Of a stretch of 7,962 nt of DNA, positions 1 through 5,899 are shown piece after piece. Within the stretch, counting starts at the first letter, position 1. Every line of letters starts with the position of its first letter. The DNA is from an uncultured Aquincola sp. (GTDB lineage Bacteria > Pseudomonadota > Gammaproteobacteria > Burkholderiales > Burkholderiaceae), in assembly GCA_937883885.1 (NCBI GenBank), contig CAKZXL010000722.1:1-7962 (forward strand). Reading direction: 5' to 3'. A program made the translations under genes and the position numbers. Under the pieces are notes generated by a model. The model had not been told where the DNA came from. It was given only the letters and a program-made list of their open reading frames with translations, and did not search any database.

Positions 1-244
1 GCAGCTGCTGGCCGCTGCGCTGGGCGATCCAGTCCAGCAGCGCGACGTTTTCGGTCAGCGTGCTGCCGTCGTCCAGCACCAGCGTGGGCACATAACCCTT
101 GGGATTGATGGTGCTGAAGTCCTGGCCGTCTTCGGTGCGTTTGGCACGCAGGTCGACGGTGACGCGGTCGAAGTCGATGCCTGCTTCATGCAAGGCGATG
201 TGCGATGCCAGGCTGCAGGCACCAGGGGCGAGGTAAAGCTTCAT
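1..244 (-). CDS. Glutathione S-transferase, beta class (N-terminal 81 residues; cut by window edge)
   Basis: Cytosolic enzyme that conjugates glutathione to electrophiles or reduces with it. Only the thioredoxin-like N-terminal domain is in the window; the helical C-terminal domain lies beyond position 1. The read begins MKLYLAPGACSLASHIAL. Cys10 sits where bacterial beta-class GSTs keep their mixed-disulfide cysteine. A cis-proline segment NPKGYVPTL (about residues 49-57) and the TENVALLDWIA segment (about 64-74) that binds the glutathione glutamate follow, both typical of the class. The ATG at 244-242 overlaps the TGA of the upstream exporter gene (ATGA) and has its own strong ribosome site, so the two are almost certainly co-transcribed and coupled. 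The pairing with a SoxR-type promoter suggests a role in removing redox-active or electrophilic compounds. Family is secure; substrate is unknown. Confidence 0.9.
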   Translation of the reverse strand, partial: MKLYLAPGACSLASHIALHEAGIDFDRVTVDLRAKRTEDGQDFSTINPKGYVPTLVLDDGSTLTENVALLDWIAQRSGQQL

Positions 245-1707
245 GGGGTGTCTCCTTGGGGGGTGGCGCATGTTCGCGCCACAACGGCCTTGGAGCAATC
301 GGCATGCGCACGCACGGGCGCGGCCCGCCCGGCGAGCAGCGCGCCGAGCGCCGGCAGCAGCGCGGCGATCACCCGCACGCCCGCAAAGCCCTGCGCCACC
401 GAGCTGCCCAGGTGGCTGAACACCAGGCCGGCGGCGGCCAGCGCGGCGCTGCTGCACAGCGCATCGCACAGCTGCAGCGCCGAGGCATTGCGGCCCTGCT
501 CGGCCGCCGGCGACAGCCGCAGCGTGAGCACCGACAGCATCGGGAACGACAGGCCGATGCCCAGCCCGGCCAGGGCCCAGCCGAGCAGCAGCACCGGCGC
601 CGGCGCACCCGCCAGCGCCGGCAGCGCGACGATGCCGATGCCCAGCGCCACCAGCGCAAAGCCCGCACGCAGCACCCGCTGGCGCAGCACCTCCTGCTTC
701 AGGCGCGACTGCAGCGTGCTGCCGGCGCTCCATGCCACCGCGCCGATGCTCAGCGCCAGCCCGGCCTGCGCCAGGCTCCAGCCCTGGGCGCGGGTGAGGT
801 ACAGCGGCACGAAAGCCTCCGCGGTGCCGAAGCCCGCGGCCAGCAGGCCGCGCAGGGCGATGACCGCGGGCAGGCCCCGTGCGGCCACGCGGCTGCCGGC
901 GGGCAGCAGGCGGCCGGCGGCCCACAGCGCCAGGGCCAGGCCGGCGGCCAGCAGGGCCAGCGTGGGCAGCAGGCTGTCGAAGCTGCCGGCCGCATGCAGT
1001 GCGAAGGCCCCGAGCGCCGCCAGCAGCGCCCAGCCCAGCACCCCGGCCGAGGCCTTGCCCGTGGCGGCCGGCTGTGGCAGGCGCGCCAGCGCCGGGATCA
1101 GCATCCAGGCGGTGACGGGCACGAGCAGCGCCACGCCCACGAACACCGCGCGCCAGCCCCACTGCGTGGCCAGCGCCGCCGCCAGCGAGGGGCCGACTAG
1201 GCCGGGCAGCACCCAGGCCGCCGCGAACAGGGCAAACAGCCGCGGGTGCAGCGCCGGCGGCACCAGCTGGCCCATGCCCACGTACAAGGCCACGCTCAAG
1301 AGCCCGCTGCCCAGGCCCTGCAGCACGCGGCCGGCCACCAGCACGCCCATCTGCGGCGCCATACCCGCCAGCAGCAGCCCGGCGCCGAACACGGCCATGC
1401 CCAGCACGCTGGCCGCGCGTGCGCCGCGCAGCCAGGCCGGCCGCGCCCGCTGCGTGGCAGCGCCCGGCGTGGTGATCCAGCCGGCCAGCACCATGCCCAC
1501 CACCGAAGCGGCCAGCAGGCCGCCGAAGGCCAGTGCGTACTGCCCATCGCCGCCCAGATCGTCGGCGATGGCCGGCATCACCGCGGCCACGGCCATGGCC
1601 TCGAAGGCCAGCATCGAGACCAGCAGCACCGCGCCCAGACAGGCGGCGCGCCGGCCGCGGGCCAGCAAGGGTTCGTCGGACGGGGTGGTTGTGGAGGTGT
1701 GCGGCAT
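241..1707 (-). CDS. MFS multidrug-type exporter, about 14 membrane segments
   Basis: Inner-membrane proton-driven exporter of the major facilitator superfamily, 488 residues from the chosen ATG. About 14 hydrophobic segments can be counted, six before and six after a central pair, as in the DHA2 drug:proton antiporters. Segment 1 carries the AFEAMAVAAVMPAIADDL form of the family's first motif. Segment 4 has GRVLQGLGSG (motif B, with its arginine), and segment 5 has LPGLVGPSLAA, an antiporter motif C-like stretch. The open frame extends to a GTG at 1737, but a SoxR-type -10 element overlaps that codon, so the transcript would start near 1729 and the ATG at 1707 is the better start, though its ribosome site (AGGCG) is weak. 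The stop overlaps the GST start. The exported compound is unknown; redox-cycling molecules are inferred from the promoter. P. aeruginosa also has an MFS pump in its SoxR regulon. Confidence 0.85.
   Translation of the reverse strand: MPHTSTTTPSDEPLLARGRRAACLGAVLLVSMLAFEAMAVAAVMPAIADDLGGDGQYALAFGGLLAASVVGMVLAGWITTPGAATQRARPAWLRGARAASVLGMAVFGAGLLLAGMAPQMGVLVAGRVLQGLGSGLLSVALYVGMGQLVPPALHPRLFALFAAAWVLPGLVGPSLAAALATQWGWRAVFVGVALLVPVTAWMLIPALARLPQPAATGKASAGVLGWALLAALGAFALHAAGSFDSLLPTLALLAAGLALALWAAGRLLPAGSRVAARGLPAVIALRGLLAAGFGTAEAFVPLYLTRAQGWSLAQAGLALSIGAVAWSAGSTLQSRLKQEVLRQRVLRAGFALVALGIGIVALPALAGAPAPVLLLGWALAGLGIGLSFPMLSVLTLRLSPAAEQGRNASALQLCDALCSSAALAAAGLVFSHLGSSVAQGFAGVRVIAALLPALGALLAGRAAPVRAHADCSKAVVARTCATPQGDTP
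251..257 (-). promoter_or_regulatory. Ribosome binding site of the GST gene
   Basis: The minus strand reads AAGGAGA, 6 nt before the GST ATG. It lies inside the last codons of the exporter gene. It is the clearest Shine-Dalgarno site in the window and supports the overlapping ATG start. Confidence 0.8.
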
Positions 1708-1735
1708 CGGGCGCCTGGCCAGTGAAGAAGCCGCC

Positions 1736-1766
1736 ACCCTACAAGCTCAAGTGCACTTGAGGTCAA
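1736..1766 (-). promoter_or_regulatory. SoxR-type promoter with 19-bp spacer, driving MFS-GST
   Basis: On the minus strand there is a -35 TTGACC (1766-1761), a 19-nt spacer (1760-1742) and a -10 TAGGGT (1741-1736). The overlong 19-bp spacer is the hallmark of MerR-family promoters, which need the activator to unwind DNA and realign the two boxes. The E. coli soxS promoter has the same layout: -35 ending in ACC, then the operator, 19-bp spacing. Predicted transcription start is about 1729, giving a leader of roughly 22 nt to the ATG at 1707. Confidence 0.75.
1745..1762. promoter_or_regulatory. SoxR box (operator)
   Basis: The minus strand reads CCTCAAGTGCACTTGAGC, with a perfect 16-bp palindrome at 1746-1761. 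The known E. coli and Pseudomonas SoxR box is CCTCAAGTTAACTTGAGG; only the two central bases and the last base differ. SoxR is a [2Fe-2S] MerR-family sensor of redox-cycling compounds. No soxR gene lies in the window, so it must be encoded elsewhere. Confidence 0.8.
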
Positions 1767-1803
1767 GCCCGGGCATCGGCGCGGAGGCAGGGGGGGCGCC
1801 GGC

Positions 1804-1816
1804 GGCTGGCCGACAA
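1804..1816 (+). repeat. 13-bp word shared by two upstream regions, copy 1; possible -10
   Basis: GGCTGGCCGACAA occurs here and again at 2681-2693, once before the phosphatase gene and once before the HAD gene. Here it continues into GACAAT, a plausible -10 element at 1812-1817, which would give a leader of about 30 nt before the ATG at 1853. No convincing -35 is seen at 16-18 nt upstream, so the promoter reading is tentative. Confidence 0.35.
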
Positions 1817-1852
1817 TGCCGGCCCCATCCCAGCTCATCACCGCCCCGTGCC

Positions 1853-2602
1853 ATGACGGCCTCTTCCCGACTGCCCGCGCTCGAGCGCATCGCCACCGCC
1901 GCCGCCCAGCTGGCCTTGCAGGCCTGCCAGGCGCCCGACGGCTTTTCCGCCCGCGCCAAGCAGGCGCAGGACTTCGTGTCGGAGATCGACGAGCGGGTGG
2001 AGCAGCTGATCCGCGAGCAGCTGGCGCTGGCGTTTCCCGGTGAGGCGGTGTTCGGTGAAGAGCAGGGCGGCGAGCTGGCCGAATGCTGCTGGATCATCGA
2101 CCCCATCGACGGCACCGCCAACTTCCTGCGCGGCGTGCCGCTGTGGGCGGTGTCCATCGGCTACGTGGCCCAGGGCCAGCCTGAAGCCGGCGTGGTGGCG
2201 CTGCCCGCGCTGGGCCTGATGGTGGCCGCGCAGCGCGGCCATGGCCTGCATGTCAACGGTGAGCCATGCCAGCGCCAGGCGCGCTTCGGCGAGGTGAAGC
2301 TGGCCTCGCTCGGCGATTCGCACCCGCAGGCCGAGGACGTGATGCGCGCCTACCGCCAGATGCGCGAGGCCGGCTGGGTGGTGGAGATCTATCGCTCGAC
2401 CGCCACCGCGATGGCGCTGGCCGCCATCGGCCGCCTGGACGGCCATGTGCAGCCGCAGGTCAAGACCTGGGACATGGCCGGCGCACTGCCGCTGTGCCTG
2501 GAAGCCGGCCTGACCGTGCGTCACGGGCCCTTGCTCACCGCCGGCGACAGCCATGTGGCGGTGGGCACGGCGGACTTGATGGCCAGCCTGTCGGGCTGCT
2601 GA
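1853..2602 (+). CDS. Inositol-monophosphatase-family phosphatase
   Basis: Cytosolic Mg2+-dependent, Li+-sensitive type sugar/nucleotide phosphatase family, 249 residues, slightly shorter than the usual 260-270. The metal site is complete: Glu69-Glu70 in FGEEQGG, Asp83 and Asp86 in WIIDPIDGTANF (residues 80-91), and Asp207 in WDMAGALPLCLEAG. Lys36 and Asp40 in the KQAQDFVSEID segment match the N-terminal family motif. The frame is open far upstream (to 188), but that stretch is only the antisense of the exporter; homology begins at the ATG at 1853. No clear Shine-Dalgarno site precedes it. The gene diverges from the SoxR promoter across a 145-bp gap measured to the exporter ATG. The substrate cannot be told from sequence: inositol phosphate, histidinol phosphate (HisN type) and 3',5'-bisphosphonucleotides (CysQ type) are all hydrolysed by relatives. 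Confidence 0.9.
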   Translation: MTASSRLPALERIATAAAQLALQACQAPDGFSARAKQAQDFVSEIDERVEQLIREQLALAFPGEAVFGEEQGGELAECCWIIDPIDGTANFLRGVPLWAVSIGYVAQGQPEAGVVALPALGLMVAAQRGHGLHVNGEPCQRQARFGEVKLASLGDSHPQAEDVMRAYRQMREAGWVVEIYRSTATAMALAAIGRLDGHVQPQVKTWDMAGALPLCLEAGLTVRHGPLLTAGDSHVAVGTADLMASLSGC

Positions 2603-2613
2603 GCCCGCGGCAT

Positions 2614-2632
2614 GCCCGCCGCCGGGGCGGGC
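2614..2632 (+). terminator. Possible hairpin after the phosphatase gene
   Basis: GCCCGCC (2614-2620) pairs with GGCGGGC (2626-2632) around a 5-nt loop, 11 nt after the stop codon. It has no T tract, so intrinsic termination is doubtful; GC-rich hairpins like this are common by chance at this base composition. Confidence 0.3.
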
Positions 2633-2680
2633 GCGCCCCGGCGCCGGGACCTGCTGCACGCCGCCGCAGGATCTGCCGCA

Positions 2681-2693
2681 GGCTGGCCGACAA
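2681..2693 (+). repeat. 13-bp word shared by two upstream regions, copy 2
   Basis: This is the second copy of GGCTGGCCGACAA, here 93 nt before the HAD ATG. It is followed by CCGCAGG rather than the TGCC seen at the first copy. It may be a conserved promoter word of this genome or chance. Confidence 0.35.
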
Positions 2694-2786
2694 CCGCAGG
2701 CCTTGCCGTGGCAGGGGTGGCTTTTGGTACGCAGGCCGAGGGGGCCAAAACTAAGCTGGCGCCATCTGCCCCCCACGGAGTTTTCC

Positions 2787-3488
2787 ATGGCCCTCAGCCA
2801 GTTCAAGGTCCTCACCTTCGACGTCGTCGGCACGCTGATCGACTTCGAGCGCGGCATGCTCGACTACCTGCGCGCCGCGGTGCCGGAGGCCGCCGTCACC
2901 GACGACGACTTCCTGGCCGCTTACCGCCGCTCGCGCGGCAGCCCGGAGGTGATCGCCTATCCCGACGACCTGGTGCGCGTGTGGCACCAGATCGCGCCGC
3001 AGCTGGGCCTGCCCGACACCGAAGCCCTGGCCCAGGGCCTGCGTGATTCGGTGCCGCGCTGGCCGGCCTTTGCCGATGCGCCCGAGGCACTGCAGCGGCT
3101 GCGCAAGCACTTCAAGCTGGTGACCATGACCAATGCCCAGCGCTGGGCGCTGGAACACTTCGACGCCACGCTGGGCCACCCCTTCGACCTGCTGCTGAGC
3201 TGCTACGACGCACTGTGCGAGAAGCCCGACCCGCGCTACTTCGCTTATGCCCGTGGCCGCTACGAAGGCGCCTGGGGCTACACCCAGCCGCAGAACCTGC
3301 ACGTGGCGCAAAGCCAGTACCACGACATCGGCATCGCCCGCCGGCTGGGCCTGGCCACCTGCTGGATCGAGCGGCGAGCCGGCCAGAAGGGCTTTGGCGG
3401 CACCATCGCGGTGGAAGAGATCACCCGGCCCGACTACCACTACCGCACGCTGGCGGAACTGGCCGACGCGGTGGAGGCCGGCCTTTGA
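2787..3488 (+). CDS. HAD-superfamily hydrolase, haloacid dehalogenase type II-like
   Basis: Soluble hydrolase of 233 residues, normal for the family. Motif I is FDVVGTL with nucleophile Asp12. The second Asp of the usual DxD phosphatase motif is replaced by Val14, as happens (with Tyr) in L-2-haloacid dehalogenases, which need no acid there. Motif II is TMTNAQR (Thr115-Asn116), motif III is EKPDP (Lys146), and motif IV is the region HVAQSQYHDIGIA (Ser176, His179, Asp180). The cap helices lie between motifs I and II. An ATG at 2787 with ribosome site CACGGAG (2774-2780) starts just before the conserved core; the frame extends 28 codons further upstream without homology. It is first of three overlapping genes, so it probably acts with the amidohydrolase and cupin. 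Dehalogenation is only one possibility; many proteins so annotated have unknown substrates. Confidence 0.85.
   Translation: MALSQFKVLTFDVVGTLIDFERGMLDYLRAAVPEAAVTDDDFLAAYRRSRGSPEVIAYPDDLVRVWHQIAPQLGLPDTEALAQGLRDSVPRWPAFADAPEALQRLRKHFKLVTMTNAQRWALEHFDATLGHPFDLLLSCYDALCEKPDPRYFAYARGRYEGAWGYTQPQNLHVAQSQYHDIGIARRLGLATCWIERRAGQKGFGGTIAVEEITRPDYHYRTLAELADAVEAGL
3473..3477 (+). promoter_or_regulatory. Ribosome binding site deciding the TTG start of the amidohydrolase
   Basis: GGAGG lies 7 nt before TTG at 3485, inside the last codons of the HAD gene. The in-frame ATG at 3509 has no purine-rich site at the right distance, so the TTG that overlaps the HAD stop is the better start. Confidence 0.65.
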
Positions 3489-4708
3489 GCCTCGCCACGC
3501 CGGCCGACATGGCCGATGACGTCACCGACCTGCTGCCCGGCCTGGTGGCGCTGCGGCGCGACCTGCATGCCCACCCCGAGCTGGCCTTTGCCGAGCACCG
3601 CACCGCCGGCTTGGTGGCGCAGCAGCTGCGGCTGCTGGGCCTGCAGGTGCATGAGGGCCTGGCCGGCACCGGCGTGGTGGCCACGCTGCGTTGCGGCAGC
3701 AGCCCGCGCAGCGTGGGCCTGCGCGCCGACATGGACGCGCTGCCGATGCTGGCACTGGGCAGCCAGCCCTGGAAAAGCTGCACCGCAGGCGCCCACCATG
3801 GCTGCGGCCATGACGGCCACACCAGCATGCTGCTGGGTGCGGCCCGCCACCTGGCGCGCACCCGCCGCTTCGACGGCACGGTGCACTTCATCTTCCAGCC
3901 CGCCGAAGAAGGGCAGGGCGGCGCCCGTGTGATGGTCGAGCAGGGCCTGTTCGAGCGCTTTGCCTGCGACGCGGTCTATGCGCTGCATAACTGGCCCGAG
4001 CTGCCACTGGGCCAGGCGCAGACACGTCCTGGCCCCCTCATGGCGGCGGCCGATCGCTTCGACATCGTGCTGCGCGGCCAGGGCGGTCATGCGGCCCAAC
4101 CGCACCGCACGCCGGATGCGCTGCTGGCCGCCAGCGCGCTGGTGATGCAGCTCAACACCATCGTCGCGCGGCGCATCGACCCGGCCGAATCCGCGGTGCT
4201 GTCGGTCACGCGCGTGGAAGGCGGCCACAGCCACAACGTGCTGCCGGCCGAGGTGCGCATCACCGGCACGGTGCGCAGCTTCGATGCCGCATCACAAGAC
4301 CGCATCGAGGCCGCGCTGCGCGACATGGCGGCCGGCGTGGCGCTGGGCCATGGCGTGCAGGCCGAGGTGAACTATCTGCGCTACTACCCGGCCACGGTGA
4401 ACACCGCGCCGGAAGCAGCGCTGGCGCTGCAGGCGGCGCAGGCCATCGGCCTGCAGGCCAGCGTGGCACCGCGGCCTGCCTTCACGTCGGAAGACTTCGC
4501 CTTCATGCTGCAGCGCCGGCCCGGGGCCTATTTATGGCTGGGCCAGGGCCGCGTGGCCGGCGACAGCCGCCCCAGCCATCCGCTGCACCACCCCCATTAC
4601 GACTTCAACGACGAGGCCCTGCCGCTGGGCGTGCGCTGGTTCACCGCGGTGGCCGAGCGGGCGCTGGCCGGCAGCGTGGCCTCGATTCAGGCAGGACCCA
4701 CCCCATGA
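3485..4708 (+). CDS. M20D-family amidohydrolase (hippurate / N-acyl-amino-acid hydrolase type)
   Basis: Cytosolic two-metal amidohydrolase that cleaves an N-acyl bond, 407 residues from the TTG start. In order: LRRDLHAHPELAF (about 23-35); LRADMDALPM (79-88); the metal-binding HHGCGHDGHT (104-113) with Cys107 and His109; QPAEEG (138-143) with metal and catalytic glutamates; LHNWPELP (167-174); the dimerisation-domain motif GGHAAQPH (200-207); TSEDFAF (334-340); and LHHPHYDFNDE (367-377), which supplies the last metal histidine. All expected active-site residues are present; the usual HACGHD reads HGCGHD here. There is no signal peptide. It overlaps the HAD gene by 4 bp (TTGA) and the cupin gene by 4 bp (ATGA). 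An alternative start is the ATG at 3509. The acyl substrate is unknown; relatives act on hippurate, N-acetyl-amino acids and IAA conjugates. Confidence 0.9.
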   Translation: MSLATPADMADDVTDLLPGLVALRRDLHAHPELAFAEHRTAGLVAQQLRLLGLQVHEGLAGTGVVATLRCGSSPRSVGLRADMDALPMLALGSQPWKSCTAGAHHGCGHDGHTSMLLGAARHLARTRRFDGTVHFIFQPAEEGQGGARVMVEQGLFERFACDAVYALHNWPELPLGQAQTRPGPLMAAADRFDIVLRGQGGHAAQPHRTPDALLAASALVMQLNTIVARRIDPAESAVLSVTRVEGGHSHNVLPAEVRITGTVRSFDAASQDRIEAALRDMAAGVALGHGVQAEVNYLRYYPATVNTAPEAALALQAAQAIGLQASVAPRPAFTSEDFAFMLQRRPGAYLWLGQGRVAGDSRPSHPLHHPHYDFNDEALPLGVRWFTAVAERALAGSVASIQAGPTP

Positions 4709-5097
4709 TCACCACCACCCCACGCGGCATCACCGTGCTGCACCAGTCCGCCCAGCTGGGCGGCTTCGAAGACCAGGGCACACCCGCCCGGCCGCTGAGC
4801 CAGCCGCCTTGCAAACTGAGCGGCATCGACGTGCCGCTGCCCGGCGCCGAAGGCCATGGCACCGGCGTCTGGCAATGCGAGCCCGGCCGCTTCGAACGCC
4901 AGCTGGCCCAGGCCGAGGTCATGCACATCCTGGCCGGCGCCTGCCGCTTCACGCCGACGGATGGCCAGCCCATCGACATCCGCGCGGGCGACACGCTGTT
5001 CTTTCCCGCGCACACCACCGGCGTGTGGGACGTGACCGAGACGCTGCGCAAGGTGTTCGTGGTGTTCAAGCCCGCCGATCAGCCCGGTTGCCGGTAG
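4705..5097 (+). CDS. Cupin-domain protein, DUF861 (Cupin_3) family
   Basis: A single small beta-barrel protein of 130 residues. The DUF861 signature is clear: GVWQCEPGRFE (54-64), AEVMHILAG (70-78), RAGDTLFFPAHTTGVWDV (94-110) and a closing LRKVFVVFKP (114-123). The classical cupin HxH metal motif is absent; only His74 and His103 could serve, as in many DUF861 members. Relatives include the barrel of (S)-ureidoglycine aminohydrolase and EutQ, so an isomerase, aminohydrolase or binding role is possible, but none can be assigned. The ATG lies within the amidohydrolase stop and AGGA sits 8 nt upstream (4693-4696), indicating translational coupling. Its 3' end overlaps the convergent dehydrogenase gene by 19 nt (5079-5097). 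Confidence 0.85.
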   Translation: MITTTPRGITVLHQSAQLGGFEDQGTPARPLSQPPCKLSGIDVPLPGAEGHGTGVWQCEPGRFERQLAQAEVMHILAGACRFTPTDGQPIDIRAGDTLFFPAHTTGVWDVTETLRKVFVVFKPADQPGCR

Positions 5098-5867
5098 CGC
5101 TCGGCCGCGTAGGCCTGGTGGAGGTCTCCCAGCAGCGCCTGGCGCGCCCCATCGAGCGCGGTCCAGCGCTCGGCCGCGCGCAGCGGCGGAATGGTGACCA
5201 GCTCGCGGCGATCAAAGCCCACCAGGGCCGCATCGACCAGCTCTTCGACGTCCATCAACTCGGGCAGGCTGTTGATGTCGATGCCCGCGCGCTCCCATAT
5301 CTCGGTGCGTGTGCCTGCCGGCAACACCGCCTGCACGTACACGCCCTTGGCGCCCAGCTCGACGTTCATGCCCTGCGACAGGAACAGCATGTAAGCCTTG
5401 GTGGCGCCATAGACCGACATGCCGAACTCCGGCGCAAGACCCACCACCGAGCCCAGGTTGACGATGGCACCGGCGCCGGCCTGCGCAAGGCGCGGGGCGA
5501 CCGCGGCCGCCAGCCGCGTGGGCGCGGTGGTGTTGAGCGCGATCAGGCGCTCGATGCTGTCGGCCGTCTGCTGGCCGATGCCGCCGGACTGGGCGATGCC
5601 GGCGTTGTTGATCAGGATGCCGATGCGTGCATCGTCCCGCAGGCGGGCCTCGACCGCGGCGAGGTCGGCCGCCTGCGTCAGGTCGGCGGGCAGCACATCA
5701 ACCGACACCTGGTGTGCCTGGCGCAGGCGCTGGGCCAAGGCGTCCAGGCGGCCCTGGTCACGTGCGACCAGGACGAGGTCATGGCCGCGCTGCGCGAAGC
5801 GCTGTGCATAGGTGGCACCGATGCCGGTGGAAGCGCCGGTGATGAGGACGGTGGCAGCAGAAGTCAT
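5079..5867 (-). CDS. Short-chain dehydrogenase/reductase (SDR)
   Basis: Cytosolic NAD(P)-dependent oxidoreductase of the classical SDR type, 262 residues. The nucleotide site is TGASTGIG (10-17), followed by ARD (35-37), where Arg36 favours NADP(H), and NNAG (87-90). The catalytic set is Asn112, Ser140, Tyr153 and Lys157 (YGATK). The usual PG turn after the active site reads LPAGTRT (182-188). The start is the ATG at 5867-5865, preceded by GGAG 8 nt upstream; the frame continues upstream only as the antiphase shadow of the enoate reductase gene. It follows that reductase by 32 nt and is surely in the same operon. A pair of C=C reductase and carbonyl reductase suggests stepwise reduction of enones or enals, which is inference. 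It overlaps the convergent cupin gene by 19 nt. Confidence 0.9.
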   Translation of the reverse strand: MTSAATVLITGASTGIGATYAQRFAQRGHDLVLVARDQGRLDALAQRLRQAHQVSVDVLPADLTQAADLAAVEARLRDDARIGILINNAGIAQSGGIGQQTADSIERLIALNTTAPTRLAAAVAPRLAQAGAGAIVNLGSVVGLAPEFGMSVYGATKAYMLFLSQGMNVELGAKGVYVQAVLPAGTRTEIWERAGIDINSLPELMDVEELVDAALVGFDRRELVTIPPLRAAERWTALDGARQALLGDLHQAYAAERYRQPG

Positions 5868-5899
5868 GTCAGGTTCTCCGTGAGAGTGGGCAGGCGCGA

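Larger units (their letters stand above)
2603..2786. other. Intergenic region before the HAD operon
   Basis: No gene is visible in these 184 bp. It holds a GC hairpin at 2614-2632, three direct copies of CCGCAGG (2664-2670, 2676-2682, 2694-2700), a second copy of the word GGCTGGCCGACAA (2681-2693), and a short A-rich patch at 2747-2754 that could be part of a -10. The promoter of the downstream trio should lie here, but I cannot place it with confidence. Confidence 0.5.

Noticed and set aside
188..1852. An open plus-strand frame that joins about 555 residues to the front of the phosphatase
   Set aside because: It is antisense to the MFS gene, with Ala/Arg/Ser/Pro-rich low-complexity protein and no family motif. 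Phosphatase homology begins at the ATG at 1853.
2664..2700. Three CCGCAGG copies considered as an iteron or CRISPR-like array
   Set aside because: The unit is 7 bp with irregular 12- and 18-bp spacing and common GC-rich words, so it is no CRISPR or origin.
1838..2857. A 339-residue minus-strand frame over the phosphatase gene
   Set aside because: It is His/Gly/Ala-rich with no recognisable domain. Such shadows are expected at about 70% GC, and the plus-strand frame holds the full IMPase metal site.
2751..4234. Minus-strand frames of 229 and 264 residues over the HAD and M20D genes
   Set aside because: There are no domain motifs, and the plus-strand genes have intact motifs along their whole length.
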